47,153 nucleotides of DNA, from contig JAGWVT010000012.1 in NCBI GenBank assembly GCA_018970765.1, positions 1 to 47,153 on the forward strand, in the 5' to 3' direction. The first letter of the stretch is position 1. Each line of letters starts with the position of its first letter. The notes under the pieces were generated by a model that saw only the letters and a list, made by a program, of their open reading frames with translations, did no database searches and was not told the DNA's origin. The stretch is from Actinomycetales bacterium. Lineage in GTDB: Bacteria; Actinomycetota; Actinomycetes; S36-B12. The translations under genes were made by a program, and so were the position numbers. Shown one piece after another: positions 1-10,925 of the stretch.

Positions 1-596
1 GCTTCATCAGCACCCGACATCATCGCGCCAAAACGGCCTGATGTGGCGATCAGCGAGCCGGTCTTGTCTGCCAACACCTGAAGGTGATGCTTGACCGGAT
101 CCATGCCCTCTTCTGGCCCAACAGTCTCGCGAATCTGCCCGGTGCACAAACGCTCGAAGGTGCGCGCCTGAACCCGAACGGCCTCCGGTCCGAGGTCCGC
201 CAGGATGTCCGATGCGCGGGCGAAGAGGAAGTCACCCGTCAAGATTGCAACGGTGTTATCCCAGCGTGCGTTGGCTGAGGCCGCGCCTCGACGAATCTTC
301 GCTTCGTCCATGACGTCGTCGTGATACAGCGTCGCCAGGTGTGTGAGTTCGACCACAACCGCTGCATCGATAACCGGGCGCGTGTTGCCGTCCCCAAACT
401 GAGCCGCCAACAGCACCAACAATGGGCGAAACCGCTTGCCGCCTGCATCCACAAGGTGGCGGGAGGCTTCGGTCACGAAGGGGTACTCACTGGTCACGGC
501 GTGGCGCAACGACCGCTCAACCTCAGTCAGCCCGTCGGCCAGCAGCTCTTCGAGCCCGGAGTCGGGAGCCAGACGATCGAGGGCGATCCGGCTCAT
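1..596 (-). CDS. Polyprenyl diphosphate synthase, C-terminus cut off by window edge
   Basis: Trans-type isoprenyl diphosphate synthase that elongates allylic diphosphates with isopentenyl diphosphate. Next to nuo and men genes its likely product is the menaquinone side chain (GrcC/HepT-type role). Only the first ~198 residues lie in the window. The family's GGKRFRP motif is at residues 52-58 and the first aspartate-rich motif DDVMD (DDxxD) at 93-97, which binds Mg-diphosphate. The second aspartate-rich motif falls beyond the edge. The ATG at 596 lies 12 bases downstream of the nuoN stop, so it is probably the last cistron of the nuo transcript. Substrate chain length cannot be read from this part. 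Confidence 0.93.
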   Translation of the reverse strand, partial: MSRIALDRLAPDSGLEELLADGLTEVERSLRHAVTSEYPFVTEASRHLVDAGGKRFRPLLVLLAAQFGDGNTRPVIDAAVVVELTHLATLYHDDVMDEAKIRRGAASANARWDNTVAILTGDFLFARASDILADLGPEAVRVQARTFERLCTGQIRETVGPEEGMDPVKHHLQVLADKTGSLIATSGRFGAMMSGADE

Positions 597-608
597 GCCG
601 TCACGTTA

Positions 609-2174
609 CTACCGAAGGAAGATGTCGGCATTCGCAACCAGTTCCAGGACTGGCTGCGGTGCAATACCGAGCACGACGGTGATGGTTGCGGAGGCTGCCA
701 CGGCAATAGTTGTGAAGACAGAGGGGATTACCACGCTGGCGGTGTCTTGGTTTGGTGCGTTGAAGAACATCAGCACGATGACCCGGACGTAGAAGAAGGC
801 AGTGACCGCCGACATCAGGACTGCCACGATGACCAGCCACGCCGCACCACTCTCGATCGCGGCTGCGAAGACACTGAACTTGCCAATGAAGCCGCTGGTC
901 AGTGGGATGCCGGCCAACGAGAGCATGAAGAGCGCGAACAGCGAGGCAACAATCGGGGACTTGCGTCCCAAGCCGGACCATTTCGACAGGGCAGTCGCCT
1001 CGCCGGTTGCATCGCGAACCATCGTGATGATCGCAAAAGCACCGATCGTGGTGAACCCGTAGGCAACCAGGTAGAACAGCGAACTGGCCAGGCCCGCGCC
1101 ACTGGCCGCCGTAACACCCACCAGGATGAAACCAGCCTGGGCGATTGAGGAGTAGGCGAGCATTCGCTTGATGTCGGTCTGCGCCACAGCGATGACCGAG
1201 CCCACCACCATCGTGGCGATAGCCACGATCCACAGGATGGGCTCCCAATCCCAGCGCAGGCCGCCGAAGGCCACGTAGAGCACACGCAGCAGGGCCCCGA
1301 AAGCTGCAATTTTCACCGTCGCTGCCATGAAAGCCGTGACCGGTGTCGGGGATCCTTGGTAGACGTCCGGAGTCCACTGGTGGAAAGGAACGAGCGACAC
1401 CTTGAAGAACAAGCCGATGAGAATGAACCCCATGGCAGCCAGAATCAGCATGTTCTGGGAGGGCTTGGCTGCTAAAACCTCGGCGATGACGCCCAGATCA
1501 ATGGAGCCTGCGTAGCCGTAGGCCAGTGCTGATCCGTACAAGAAGAACGCCGACGAGAATGCCCCGAGCAGGAAGTACTTCATCGCGGCTTCCTGCGAGA
1601 GCAGGCGCCGACGACGGGCCATACCGGCGAGCAGGTAGAGCGGTAGCGACATGACCTCAAGTGCGATGAACATCATCAGCAGGTCACCGGCAGCGGGGAA
1701 AATCAGCATTCCCGTCAGCGAGAACAGGAAGAGGGGCCACACCTCGGTCTGCAGGTACCCGCGAGTGGTGAATTCCTGCTCGTCGATTGATCCAGGCAAC
1801 GTGGATGCGCGGGGCGCGAAGGCATCGCCGTTGGGGTCAATGCCCCGCTCCGCGATGAGGAGGGCGGCGAGGATCCCAATGAGAAGTAGCGCCCCCTGGA
1901 TGACAAGTGCCGGGCCATCAATGACGATGGACCCTGCCCCCGTGATGGTGCGAGTGCCTGCCAACGTGATCACCCAAGCGAATGCGACCAGCAGGCTCGC
2001 TAGAACGAGGGTGAGCTGACAGGCGCGCCTAGCGCGCCGGGGAACGAACGCCTCAACAAGCACCGACAGCACTGCGGCGCTGAAGAGGATGAGTACCGGA
2101 GCCAGGGCGCGGTAGTTGAACTCCGGGAAGGTGAAGGTGCTTTCCGCTAGGCGCACCGCAGCCGCGCTGATCAC
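609..2174 (-). CDS. nuoN: NADH-quinone oxidoreductase subunit N
   Basis: Antiporter-like, proton-pumping membrane subunit of complex I, 521 residues and almost entirely hydrophobic helices (about 13-14). It carries the family's charged intramembrane residues: Glu173 in ALEVMSLPLY, Lys199, Lys258 in GLFFKVSLVP, and the HQWTPDVYQGSPTPV segment at 265-279. The ATG overlaps the nuoM stop by 4 bases (ATGA), so the two are translationally coupled. It closes the 14-gene nuo cluster in the usual bacterial order. A hydrophilic loop around residues 110-140 is longer than in enterobacterial NuoN, which is common in actinobacteria. Confidence 0.97.
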   Translation of the reverse strand: MISAAAVRLAESTFTFPEFNYRALAPVLILFSAAVLSVLVEAFVPRRARRACQLTLVLASLLVAFAWVITLAGTRTITGAGSIVIDGPALVIQGALLLIGILAALLIAERGIDPNGDAFAPRASTLPGSIDEQEFTTRGYLQTEVWPLFLFSLTGMLIFPAAGDLLMMFIALEVMSLPLYLLAGMARRRRLLSQEAAMKYFLLGAFSSAFFLYGSALAYGYAGSIDLGVIAEVLAAKPSQNMLILAAMGFILIGLFFKVSLVPFHQWTPDVYQGSPTPVTAFMAATVKIAAFGALLRVLYVAFGGLRWDWEPILWIVAIATMVVGSVIAVAQTDIKRMLAYSSIAQAGFILVGVTAASGAGLASSLFYLVAYGFTTIGAFAIITMVRDATGEATALSKWSGLGRKSPIVASLFALFMLSLAGIPLTSGFIGKFSVFAAAIESGAAWLVIVAVLMSAVTAFFYVRVIVLMFFNAPNQDTASVVIPSVFTTIAVAASATITVVLGIAPQPVLELVANADIFLR

Positions 2175-3670
2175 TGCCCATTCCCTTCGACGACTGCCAC
2201 AATGCGATCAACCGTTGGGTTGACCACATTCAGAATCGGTGCCGGGAAGACGCCCAGCAGGATCGTCAGCGCCACGATTGGCACCAGTGCGGTGATCTCC
2301 CGGCCCTTGAGATCAGGCATATTGGCAAGACTTTCCGGAACCGGCCCGGTCATCGTGCGCTGGTAGACGCGCAGCACATATGCGGCGGTGAGCACGATGC
2401 CGAGCGTGGCGACCGCCCCGACGATCATCAGGCGCTCAAAGGCACCCAACAGGACCATAAATTCGCCAACGAACGACACCAGCCCCGGCAGTGCCAGCGA
2501 ACTCAAGGCCGCGAAAAGGAAGAAGCCGGCCAGCACAGGTGCGGGTTTGTTGATACCGCCGTAGTCGCTGATGAGGCTGGAACCGCGATTGCGCTGCATC
2601 AGGAATCCCGCCGTCATGAACAGCGCTGCCACCGAGAGGCCGTGCGCCACCATATAGACGATGGAACCGCTTTGCCCGATCGCAGTGAACACGAAGATGC
2701 CAAGGGCGATGAAACCGAAGTGCGAAAGTGACGAATAGGCAAAGAGTCGCTTCATATCGGTCTGTTCGAGCGCCACGTAGCCGCCGTAGAAGATGCCGAT
2801 CAGAGCCAGACCTATCACTACCGGTGCATAGAACTCCGATGCAGCCGGGAAGATCGGTAGGCAGTAGCGCAGCATGCCGAAGGTGCCGACCTTGTCCAGG
2901 ATCCCAATGAGCAGGATGGACGTCGCCGGTGTGGACTGCCCTGCGGCGTCGGGGAGCCAGGTGTGGAAAGGCCAGAGCGGTGCCTTGATCGCGAAGGCGA
3001 TAAAGAAGCCAAGGAACAACATCTTCTGCACGTTCGGGTCGATCGGGATGGATGACAGACCCTCGTAATCGAAGGTTGCCTGACCGGTGGTCTGCAGACC
3101 GACAACGAAGAGTCCAATCAGCGCAGCCAACAGCAGTAGGCCACCCACCAGGCTGTAGAGCAGGAACTTCACCGCTGCATAGGAACGCTGCGGACCGCCG
3201 TACCGTCCGATCAAGAAATAGACCGGAACGAGCATGACCTCGAAGAACACGTAGAACAGGAACAGATCCGTCGCCGCGAAGACGCCGATCATGGTGGTTT
3301 CCAAGGCGAGGATCAGGGCGAAGTAGCCGCGGACCGAACCATTCTCGGGATCGCGCCAGGCAGACAGGATCACGACTGGGACCAGGGTCGCTGCCAGACC
3401 GATGAGCACGAGCGCCATGCCGTCGATTCCCATGGAGTAGCCAATACCCAGGGCGGGGATCCACGGATAGGACTCAACGAACTGGAAAAGGTCAGTCGAG
3501 TTACCGTCGAACTGCAACGCCATCGCGATGACACCAACGAGGGTTGCCACGGCGAACACCAGTGCCACGATCCGGGCAAGGCCTGGCCGCGATCGAGGCG
3601 TGAGCATTACCACGGCCGCACCGACCAACGGCAGGCCGGCGAGGACGGAAAGCCAAGGGAACGCGCTCAT
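2171..3670 (-). CDS. nuoM: NADH-quinone oxidoreductase subunit M
   Basis: Second antiporter-like pumping subunit of complex I in the cytoplasmic membrane, 499 residues, about 14 helices. The diagnostic Glu144 sits in FFEVMLVPVYFLIG, Lys229 in AIKAPLWPFHTWLPDA, and QTDMKRLFAYSSLSH follows. These are the conserved proton-path residues of the NuoL/M/N family. It starts at an ATG overlapping the nuoL stop by 4 bases and ends in a 4-base overlap with nuoN. Length and motifs are normal and nothing suggests a pseudogene. Confidence 0.97.
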   Translation of the reverse strand: MSAFPWLSVLAGLPLVGAAVVMLTPRSRPGLARIVALVFAVATLVGVIAMALQFDGNSTDLFQFVESYPWIPALGIGYSMGIDGMALVLIGLAATLVPVVILSAWRDPENGSVRGYFALILALETTMIGVFAATDLFLFYVFFEVMLVPVYFLIGRYGGPQRSYAAVKFLLYSLVGGLLLLAALIGLFVVGLQTTGQATFDYEGLSSIPIDPNVQKMLFLGFFIAFAIKAPLWPFHTWLPDAAGQSTPATSILLIGILDKVGTFGMLRYCLPIFPAASEFYAPVVIGLALIGIFYGGYVALEQTDMKRLFAYSSLSHFGFIALGIFVFTAIGQSGSIVYMVAHGLSVAALFMTAGFLMQRNRGSSLISDYGGINKPAPVLAGFFLFAALSSLALPGLVSFVGEFMVLLGAFERLMIVGAVATLGIVLTAAYVLRVYQRTMTGPVPESLANMPDLKGREITALVPIVALTILLGVFPAPILNVVNPTVDRIVAVVEGNGQ

Positions 3671-5559
3671 GCCAGCCTCACCAATGCCAGTGCAATCAGG
3701 ACGATGACCGCGCCACCCACCATGGACAGTGCGTAACCTCGCACGAATCCACGCTGGGTGCGGCGCATCCGGGTCGCCAGGCCTCCGATGAATCCGGCGA
3801 TACCAAGAACAAAACCGTCTACCGCTCGCTCGTCAAACCAGTTGGCGCCGCGGGCCAGTTGATAGGACGGCCGAACCACCAGCACGTCGTTCACCTGATT
3901 CCCGTAGAGCTCGGCGCGGCCAGCTCTGGTGAGCCACGATCCGCGCGGCGCAAGGATCGGAATCGGCTTACGCGTGTAGGTCCAGATGGCGATGGCAACA
4001 CCGATCAGCACCACAGCCAGCGTCACGGCGATGTATACCCACGTCGCATAGGGCAGCGGATCGGAGGCGATACCCACCACCGGCTCGAGCCAGGACTCGA
4101 TGTTGCCCCAAAAGAGCAGAGCCATACCGAGGCCGAAGGATCCAATGGCCAGGATGACCAGCGGAACCGTCATGACGGGTGGTGACTCGTGTGGATGAGC
4201 GCCGTCCTCCCACCGCGGTTTGCCGAAGAACGTCATGATCAACATGCGAGTCATGTAGAAGCCGGTGATACCTGCGGCAAGGACAGCAGCCACACCCAGC
4301 GCAGGTCCACGTTCGAATGCGGCGTGAATGATCTCGTCCTTGGACCAGAACCCGGCAAAGGGCGGAATTCCGATGATCGCCAGGTAGCCGAACAGGAACG
4401 TTATGAAGGTGAAGACCATGACAGTTCGCAGGGCACCGTAACGTCGCATATCGACGTTGTCATTCATGCCATGCATGACGGAACCGGCTCCAAGGAACAG
4501 GCCCGCCTTGAAAACGCCATGGGTGAGCAGGTGGAAGATGGCGAATACGTATCCGATTGGTCCAAGTCCAGCGGCCATCACCATGTAGCCGATCTGACTC
4601 ATGGTTGATCCCGCAAGGGACTTCTTGATGTCGTCCTTCGCCGAACCGATGATCGCACCCATGAAGACCGTGATGATGCCGACGATGACCACGGCCAGAG
4701 CTGCCCAGACGGCTCGGTCATAGATGGCATTCGAGCGGGCGATCAGGTACACGCCGGCGGTGACCATCGTTGCCGCGTGGATCAGCGCGGACACGGGTGT
4801 TGGGCCTTCCATCGCGTCAAGCAGCCAAGCCTGCAGTGGGAACTGCGCCGACTTGCCGCAGGCGGCCAGCAGGAGTAGCAGACCAATTGCGGTCAGCACG
4901 CCCTCATTGGCATCGGCCGCTTCTGCGAACACATCATTGAAGGCCACCGATCCGAATGTCACGAACATGACCATGATCGCCAAACTGAGGCCAACGTCGC
5001 CGACGCGATTGATGATGAAGGCCTTCTTCGCTGCTGCCGCGGCGGAGTGCCGCGCCTGGTAGAAACCGATGAGCAGGTAGCTGGCTAGGCCAACCCCCTC
5101 CCAACCGACGTACAGCAGCAGGTAGTTATTGGCCAAAACCAGCAGCAGCATGGCCGCGACGAAAAGATTGAGATACCCGAAGAACTTTCGACGATCCGGG
5201 TCGTGCGCCATATAACCGAGCGAATACACGTGGATTAGGGCACCGACGATCGTGATGAGCAGCACGAACACCATCGACAACTGGTCAAGTTGCAGGCCGA
5301 TATCCGCGCTAAAGGACCCTGCGAACATCCAGGTGGCGTAGTTCACGTCGATGGTGCGCTCCTCGACAGGCAACGCCATCATCGCGAGCAGCATGGCGAT
5401 TGCCAGCAGACCAGCCAGTGAGACCGTCAGTACGCCGAGGTAGGGCCCCCAGCGATTGGTCCACCGCCCACACACCAGCAGGACGAAGGCGCCCACCAGT
5501 GGCAGGGCAATGAGCACCCACGCCAAGGAGAGCACGCCGTCAATCGGCATGGACGCCAT
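3667..5559 (-). CDS. nuoL: NADH-quinone oxidoreductase subunit L
   Basis: Largest antiporter-like subunit of complex I, 630 residues, with the long C-terminal part that forms the lateral amphipathic helix along the membrane arm. Glu154 lies in GWEGVGLASYLLIGFY, followed by KSAQFPLQAWLLDAMEGPTP and DDIKKSLAGSTMSQIGY, all typical of NuoL. A GGAAGG stretch lies upstream of the ATG at 5559, although an ATG three codons inside (MPIDGV) could also be used. The 33-base gap after nuoK is the only untranslated junction in the membrane-arm genes and may carry its own ribosome binding site. The stop overlaps nuoM by 4 bases. Confidence 0.97.
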   Translation of the reverse strand: MASMPIDGVLSLAWVLIALPLVGAFVLLVCGRWTNRWGPYLGVLTVSLAGLLAIAMLLAMMALPVEERTIDVNYATWMFAGSFSADIGLQLDQLSMVFVLLITIVGALIHVYSLGYMAHDPDRRKFFGYLNLFVAAMLLLVLANNYLLLYVGWEGVGLASYLLIGFYQARHSAAAAAKKAFIINRVGDVGLSLAIMVMFVTFGSVAFNDVFAEAADANEGVLTAIGLLLLLAACGKSAQFPLQAWLLDAMEGPTPVSALIHAATMVTAGVYLIARSNAIYDRAVWAALAVVIVGIITVFMGAIIGSAKDDIKKSLAGSTMSQIGYMVMAAGLGPIGYVFAIFHLLTHGVFKAGLFLGAGSVMHGMNDNVDMRRYGALRTVMVFTFITFLFGYLAIIGIPPFAGFWSKDEIIHAAFERGPALGVAAVLAAGITGFYMTRMLIMTFFGKPRWEDGAHPHESPPVMTVPLVILAIGSFGLGMALLFWGNIESWLEPVVGIASDPLPYATWVYIAVTLAVVLIGVAIAIWTYTRKPIPILAPRGSWLTRAGRAELYGNQVNDVLVVRPSYQLARGANWFDERAVDGFVLGIAGFIGGLATRMRRTQRGFVRGYALSMVGGAVIVLIALALVRLA

Positions 5560-5592
5560 TCGTTGCCGCCTTCCTATCTACTATCGAGCGTG

Positions 5593-5892
5593 CTAATACT
5601 TCAGCAGGCTTGGCTCGTCAATTGAGGCCGACCTGCGCGTTCGGAAAATGGTGACGATGATGGCCAGGCCCACGACGACTTCCGCGGCGGCCACGACCAT
5701 CACGAAGAAGGCAACAACCTGTCCATTCAAAGTCCCAGTGATGCGTGCAAAGGCAACGAAAGCAAGGTTGGCGGAGTTCAACATGAGCTCCACGCACATG
5801 AACACGACAATGGCATTGCGTCGAAGCAAAAAGCCGAGAGCTCCGAGGCTGAAAAGAATGGCTGACAGGACGACATAACTGGCGGGGCTCAT
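5593..5892 (-). CDS. nuoK: NADH-quinone oxidoreductase subunit K
   Basis: Small complex I membrane subunit of 99 residues with three transmembrane helices. Two intramembrane glutamates needed for proton pumping are visible: Glu35 in [11 protein letters not shown] and Glu71 in [11 protein letters not shown], equivalent to Glu36 and Glu72 of Escherichia coli NuoK. The ATG overlaps the nuoJ stop by 4 bases. Length is standard for the family. Confidence 0.97.
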   Translation of the reverse strand: MSPASYVVLSAILFSLGALGFLLRRNAIVVFMCVELMLNSANLAFVAFARITGTLNGQVVAFFVMVVAAAEVVVGLAIIVTIFRTRRSASIDEPSLLKY

Positions 5893-6701
5893 CGGCTCTC
5901 GCCTCCTTCAATCTGTCGCACATCGCTGAGTTCATGAACTTGCTCCACATCAGCGTGGTCGACGGGGCGCGCATCTGCTCGTGCTACCAGTGGTGCGGGA
6001 ATTGAATCCATTGATGGGCTGCCGTCCGGTAGCAGTGCCGGGGTGTCGACGGCGTTGTGCCGGGCATAGACGCCGGGATTCGGACGGGTACCCGGGTGTC
6101 CCGGCGACCGGAAACGCAGGCGCGAGCGCTCCGGCTGGGTCAGCAGAGCCTTCCAGCGTTCCCGATGAGCCAGCACCATCGCGCCAAGCGCGGCGGTGAT
6201 CAACAGCGCGGAGGTGATCTCGAAGGCCACCAGGTAGTCGGTGAAGACCAAGCGGGCTACACCCTGGACATTGCCGCCGTCAACGCTGTTCGCGCCAGAA
6301 AGTCCAACGCTGCCCGCCTGTGACAGGGCCCCGCCCACACTTGCTACCAGCACGGCAACCAGTGCCACACCCAAAATCAGCCCGGTTATGCGCTGCCCCT
6401 TCAACGTCTCGATCAGCGAATCCGAGGAATCGACACCGACGACCATAAGAACGAAGAGGAACAGCATCATGACGGCACCGGTGTACACGACCACCTGAAC
6501 CATGCCGAGGAAGGGTGCCGAATTAGCCACGTACATAATCGCGAGGTTGATCATGGTGAGGGCGGTCCACAGTGCGCTATGGACCGCCTTGCGGGAAAGG
6601 ATCAAACCCAGTGCACCCGCAACCGCCATGATGGCGCAGACCCAGAAGAGGACCGATTCAGCGATGCTCATGGTGTCAACCGTCGCCAGATCAGGGTTCA
6701 T
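5889..6701 (-). CDS. nuoJ: NADH-quinone oxidoreductase subunit J
   Basis: Complex I membrane subunit of 270 residues. The first ~180 form the five-helix NuoJ core, including [19 protein letters not shown], which holds the pi-bulge helix involved in coupling quinone reduction to pumping. The last ~85 residues are a hydrophilic, proline-rich tail, as in other high-GC Gram-positive NuoJ proteins and absent from enterobacterial ones. Start and stop both overlap the neighbouring cistrons (nuoI and nuoK) by 4 bases. Confidence 0.96.
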   Translation of the reverse strand: MNPDLATVDTMSIAESVLFWVCAIMAVAGALGLILSRKAVHSALWTALTMINLAIMYVANSAPFLGMVQVVVYTGAVMMLFLFVLMVVGVDSSDSLIETLKGQRITGLILGVALVAVLVASVGGALSQAGSVGLSGANSVDGGNVQGVARLVFTDYLVAFEITSALLITAALGAMVLAHRERWKALLTQPERSRLRFRSPGHPGTRPNPGVYARHNAVDTPALLPDGSPSMDSIPAPLVARADARPVDHADVEQVHELSDVRQIEGGESR

Positions 6702-7246
6702 CGCGCCGGTTCGCCTTCCTGCTCAGGCACGGCCCCGTTGATGCGATTGGCGTAGTAGTCCTGTTCGGTCGTCCCCGGGACCATGGGGTGAGGTGGCGCG
6801 AGCATGCCGGGCAGCAGGGGCGCGAGCAAATCCTGCTTTTCGTAGATGAGGTCAGCGCGGCTGTCATCAGCGAGTTCGTAGGAGTTCGTCATGGTCAATG
6901 CGCGCGTTGGGCAGGCTTCGATACACAGTCCGCAGAAGATACAGCGCAGGTAGTTGATCTGGTACACCCGGCCATAACGCTCACCCGGGGAAAAGCGTTC
7001 GGTATCGGTGTTATCGGCACCTTCCACAAAGATGGCGTCAGCCGGGCAGGCCCAGGCACACAATTCGCAGCCGACGCACTTCTCGAGGCCGTCCGCCCAG
7101 CGGTTCAGCTGGTGCCGGCCGTGGAAACGCTGCTCGACCGGGTACTTGTCGCGATCCTCTGGATACTGCTCGGTGACCGTTGGCTTGAACATCGTGATGA
7201 ATGTGACCCAGAAGCCTCGAATGGGCTGTGGCAGGAACGGCATCAC
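6698..7246 (-). CDS. nuoI: NADH-quinone oxidoreductase subunit I
   Basis: Peripheral-arm ferredoxin-like subunit of complex I (182 residues) that carries clusters N6a and N6b toward the quinone site. Two complete CxxCxxCxxxCP motifs are present: Cys57/60/63/67 and Cys102/105/108/112. The N-terminal ~20 residues form an amphipathic anchor ([10 protein letters not shown]). The ATG overlaps the nuoH stop by 4 bases and the stop overlaps nuoJ by 4 bases. Confidence 0.97.
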   Translation of the reverse strand: MMPFLPQPIRGFWVTFITMFKPTVTEQYPEDRDKYPVEQRFHGRHQLNRWADGLEKCVGCELCAWACPADAIFVEGADNTDTERFSPGERYGRVYQINYLRCIFCGLCIEACPTRALTMTNSYELADDSRADLIYEKQDLLAPLLPGMLAPPHPMVPGTTEQDYYANRINGAVPEQEGEPAR

Positions 7247-8529
7247 GCATCACCTTCACTCGTCGATACCCCGGCAACGGCTGTTGGCCGTCGTCCCGCA
7301 ACTGGCAGCACCTGGCCGGGCATGGGTGGAACTGGAAATCCGGGCGCGCCGGCATCATCGTCCTGCAGTGCCGCCATCCGGCGTGCAGCTCGACGATCGC
7401 CGATCACCTGACCGATCCAAGAACCGACCAGCAGGATTGCTACTGCAATCGCACCGACGATCAGCACCTGCTGCGTCGTGAACGTGACTTCGTCTTGCAC
7501 GATTCGAGCCGTCGAGACGATGAGGATCCAGGCCAGCGAAACCGGGATGAGTACCTTCCAGCCAAACTTCATGAACTGGTCGTAGCGCAACCTCGGCAAG
7601 GTCCCGCGCAACCAGATGAAGATGAAGATGAACAACTGCACCTTGATCAGCCACCACAGCAGCGGCCACCACCCGGTATTTGCCTGCTCCCAAAGCGAGA
7701 GCGGCCAGGGTGCGCGCCACCCACCCAGGAACAGGGTGGTTGCCAGAGCCGAGACGGTCACCATGTTGATGTACTCGGCCAAGAAGAACAGGGCGAACTT
7801 CAGCGAGGAGTACTCGGTGTGGAACCCACCGACAAGTTCACCCTCTGCCTCAGGCAGGTCGAAGGGTGCGCGGTTCGTCTCGCCCACCATCGCCGTTACG
7901 TAGATCAAGAACGAAGGCAGCAAAATGACCGCGTACCAGATCGGCTCTTGCGCGGCAACGATTTGCGAGGTTGACATTGAGCCGGCATAGAGGAAGACGG
8001 CGACGAAGGACAGCCCCATGGCGATCTCGTAAGAGATCATCTGCGCACTCGAGCGCAAGCCGCCGAGCAGCGGATAGGTCGAACCCGATGCCCAACCGGC
8101 CAGCACGATGCCGTAGATACCGATCGATGCAATGGCCAGCACATAGAGCACGGACACTGGGAAGTCGGTGAGCTGCAGCGGAGTCTCCACCCCGAAAATC
8201 GACACCGTCGGTCCAAATGGAATGACCGCGAATGCGACGAAGGCCATGGTTGCCGAGATCACCGGCGCGATCCAGTAGACGGCCAGATGCGCGGCCTTGG
8301 GGATGATCTCTTCCTTCAGCCCCAACTTGATGCCGTCCATCAGGGACTGCAATAGTCCGAACGGTCCAACGCGGTTGGGACCGATGCGGTTCTGCATGCG
8401 AGAGACAACGCGGCGCTCCCACCAGATGGTGAAGAGGGTGAGGAGCACGAGCATGACGAAGATCGCGACTGACTTCAGCAGAACCATCCACCACGGATCA
8501 GTCCCAAACAGGCTCAACCCATCGCTCAT
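7243..8529 (-). CDS. nuoH: NADH-quinone oxidoreductase subunit H
   Basis: Membrane subunit forming most of the quinone-binding cavity of complex I, 428 residues. Conserved blocks are visible in order: [62 protein letters not shown] and [15 protein letters not shown]. It is ~60-80 residues longer than E. coli NuoH because of a hydrophilic C-terminal tail rich in Pro, Gly and Ala, as usual in actinobacteria. It overlaps nuoG and nuoI by 4 bases each. Confidence 0.97.
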   Translation of the reverse strand: MSDGLSLFGTDPWWMVLLKSVAIFVMLVLLTLFTIWWERRVVSRMQNRIGPNRVGPFGLLQSLMDGIKLGLKEEIIPKAAHLAVYWIAPVISATMAFVAFAVIPFGPTVSIFGVETPLQLTDFPVSVLYVLAIASIGIYGIVLAGWASGSTYPLLGGLRSSAQMISYEIAMGLSFVAVFLYAGSMSTSQIVAAQEPIWYAVILLPSFLIYVTAMVGETNRAPFDLPEAEGELVGGFHTEYSSLKFALFFLAEYINMVTVSALATTLFLGGWRAPWPLSLWEQANTGWWPLLWWLIKVQLFIFIFIWLRGTLPRLRYDQFMKFGWKVLIPVSLAWILIVSTARIVQDEVTFTTQQVLIVGAIAVAILLVGSWIGQVIGDRRAARRMAALQDDDAGAPGFPVPPMPGQVLPVAGRRPTAVAGVSTSEGDA

Positions 8530-10925
8530 GCCGCACCTCCGCGCGTCACTGTCACACTGTCACCAGCCCGCAGACCCAACTGCGAGTAGATCCGGCAGCC
8601 AGGTGAGTCCATCGGGAGCCACAGGGCTCCGTCCACGACATCATCTATCTGCACTGGCAGCGTCACCGACCCCAAAGGCCCACTTACGGTGAGCAACTCA
8701 GCCGCGCGAACACCGAGTCGCTCTGCGGTTGCCGCGCTCAGCTTGGCCACGGTTTCCCGCGCGGTCGCGGCCAGATGCGGCTCGCCTTCCTGCAGGGTGC
8801 CGTTGTCGAGCAGCTGGCGCCACGTGGCCAGGGTGACAGCATCGGTGATTGCACCTGGTGAGTCAGTAGGTGCCTGCCAACGAGCACCGGTCCACGGGCC
8901 GAGTTCGGCGATCTCACGACGCAGTGTCGCGACCTCACCCGGTTGGGGCTTGCCGAGCGAGTCGGCGATCATGCTCAAGACCGCGGCATCCGCCAGGCAG
9001 AGGTCGGTACGAAGGACCTGCCCAAAGGGACGAGCCCGACCCTCCCAGTTCACGAAGGTGCCGGCCTTCTCGGCCACCACGGCGACTGGCAGCACGACAT
9101 CGGCGCGTTCGGTCACTGCCGAGTGGCGCTGCTCAAGACTCACCACGAAGTCTGTTGCCTCGAGAGCCTGCAGTACGAGATCGACATTCGGGTAATCCGC
9201 CGGATCAACACCTGCCACCAGCAGCGCGCCAACCTGGCCGGCCGCTGCGGCTTCTAGGAGTGCCGTGCCGGTCAGTCCGTTCGCGTTCGGCAGCCCATCA
9301 CCGTCCACACCCCAGCGCTCTGCCACCTGTGCGCGTGCTTGGCCGTCGAGCAGCGGGCGACCACCGGGCAGCAAACCCGCCAGTGCGCCAGCATCCAGCG
9401 CACTGCGCTCGCCAGCTCGCCGTGGCACCCAAGCCAGCGATGCACCGGTGGAATCAGCAAGGTCTGCGACCGCGGTCAGCGTGCCGGGATGTTCGGCGGC
9501 GCGTTCGCCAACCAGGATGACTGCACCGGGAGTCCGCAACCCATTTAGCAATTCAGCTTCTAGGCCGCCCTGCTCGTCGATCTGACCCTGCGCAAGTCGC
9601 TTCAGGTGTAGGGCCTCGCTGCCGGGCTTGCCCGCCCACCAAAGCGCCTTGAGTTTCTCCGATCCGCGACTGCGCACTGCAGACATGTTCACGATCTTGG
9701 TTGCGCCAGACCTTGCCGCTTTGCGTAGTCGCAGGAACAGAATCGGTGACTCGTCCTCCGGCTCTAGACAGACCAGCAGGACAACCGGCGCGGATTCAAT
9801 GGCCGCATAGGAAACGCTGTGCTGCGCGGCAACTCGTGCCGCTAAGAACTGCTGCTCCTCGGCGGAACTTGCCCGCGCCCGGAAGTCGAGTGCATCAGAG
9901 CCCATCGCCACTCGAGTGAAGCGCGCGTACGCGTAAGCGTCCTCGACGGTGGCCCGTCCGCCAATCAGCGTGGCGCTGTTCGATCCTGCCTGCGCAAGGC
10001 CTTGCCCGGCTCGGGCGATCGCCTCTGGCCAGGACGCCGGGCGCAGTTCGCCGTTCTCCCGCACCATCGGCCCGGCGAGCCGACCCTGAGTCATGTATTG
10101 GAAGGCGAACCGGCCCTTGTCGCAGTTCCAGTCCTCGTTGACCGCTGGGTCTTCCCAGGCCAGACGACGGGTGATGGTGCCCCGTCGATAGTCGGTTCGC
10201 AAGGTGCAGCCGGAGGCGCAGTGTTCGCAGGTTGTCGGCATCGACACCAGATCGAAGGGGCGCGAGCGGAAGCGGTACGCGGCGCTGGTGAGTGCGCCGA
10301 CTGGGCAGATCTGCACCGTGTTGCCGGAGAAGTATGAGTCGAAGGGCTCATCTTCAGCCGTGCCAACCTGCTGCTGCGCTCCACGCTCAAGCAGTTCGAG
10401 CATTGGATCACCGGCGATCTGCTCGGCGAAGCGAGTGCAGCGCGCGCAGGAGACACAGCGCTCCCGATCCAGCAGGATCTGCGCGCTGACGTTGATGGGC
10501 TTGGGGAACGTTCGCTTGGCATCTTCGAACCTGGTCTGCGGCCGGCCGGCGCTCATCGCCTGGTTCTGCAATGGACACTCCCCGCCCTTGTCGCAGACCG
10601 GGCAGTCCAGCGGGTGATTGACCAGCAGAAACTCCATCACTCCCTCCTGGGCCTGCTTGGCGACCTCGGAGGTGAGTTGGGTACGGATCTGCATGCCGTC
10701 ACTGACCACCTGGGCACAGGCCGGTTGGGGCTTGGGCATGCCTTCGACCTCGATGAGGCACATGCGGCAGGCGGCAACCGGGTCCAGCAGCGGATGGTCG
10801 CAGAATCGTGGGATTTCGATACCGAGGAGTTCGGCGGCGCGAATAGCCAGCGTTCCCTTCGGCACCTCGAGGGCCACACCGTCGACAAAAACGGTGACCA
10901 GGTCCGTGCCCTTCACGACGGTCAT
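8526..10925 (-). CDS. nuoG: NADH-quinone oxidoreductase subunit G
   Basis: Large iron-sulfur subunit (799 residues) of the NADH-oxidising arm. Cluster ligands are visible: [2Fe-2S] Cys42, Cys53, Cys56 and Cys70; His104 with Cys108/111/117; Cys157/160/163 with Cys207; and the fourth [4Fe-4S] set Cys233/236/240/268 of the N7 type, which is missing from many homologues but kept here. The remaining ~500 residues form a molybdopterin-oxidoreductase-like domain that no longer binds a cofactor in complex I. It overlaps nuoF and nuoH by 4 bases each. Confidence 0.97.
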   Translation of the reverse strand: MTVVKGTDLVTVFVDGVALEVPKGTLAIRAAELLGIEIPRFCDHPLLDPVAACRMCLIEVEGMPKPQPACAQVVSDGMQIRTQLTSEVAKQAQEGVMEFLLVNHPLDCPVCDKGGECPLQNQAMSAGRPQTRFEDAKRTFPKPINVSAQILLDRERCVSCARCTRFAEQIAGDPMLELLERGAQQQVGTAEDEPFDSYFSGNTVQICPVGALTSAAYRFRSRPFDLVSMPTTCEHCASGCTLRTDYRRGTITRRLAWEDPAVNEDWNCDKGRFAFQYMTQGRLAGPMVRENGELRPASWPEAIARAGQGLAQAGSNSATLIGGRATVEDAYAYARFTRVAMGSDALDFRARASSAEEQQFLAARVAAQHSVSYAAIESAPVVLLVCLEPEDESPILFLRLRKAARSGATKIVNMSAVRSRGSEKLKALWWAGKPGSEALHLKRLAQGQIDEQGGLEAELLNGLRTPGAVILVGERAAEHPGTLTAVADLADSTGASLAWVPRRAGERSALDAGALAGLLPGGRPLLDGQARAQVAERWGVDGDGLPNANGLTGTALLEAAAAGQVGALLVAGVDPADYPNVDLVLQALEATDFVVSLEQRHSAVTERADVVLPVAVVAEKAGTFVNWEGRARPFGQVLRTDLCLADAAVLSMIADSLGKPQPGEVATLRREIAELGPWTGARWQAPTDSPGAITDAVTLATWRQLLDNGTLQEGEPHLAATARETVAKLSAATAERLGVRAAELLTVSGPLGSVTLPVQIDDVVDGALWLPMDSPGCRIYSQLGLRAGDSVTVTRGGAA

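Noticed and set aside
321-1148. 275-codon open frame on the plus strand opposite nuoN and the polyprenyl synthase
   Set aside because: Composition is His, Gln, Arg and Asp rich without any fold. Both minus-strand proteins in this stretch are clear, so it is a high-GC shadow.
2436-3464. 342-codon open frame on the minus strand inside nuoM
   Set aside because: Other reading frame of nuoM, Arg/His-rich, while the nuoM frame has all conserved residues.
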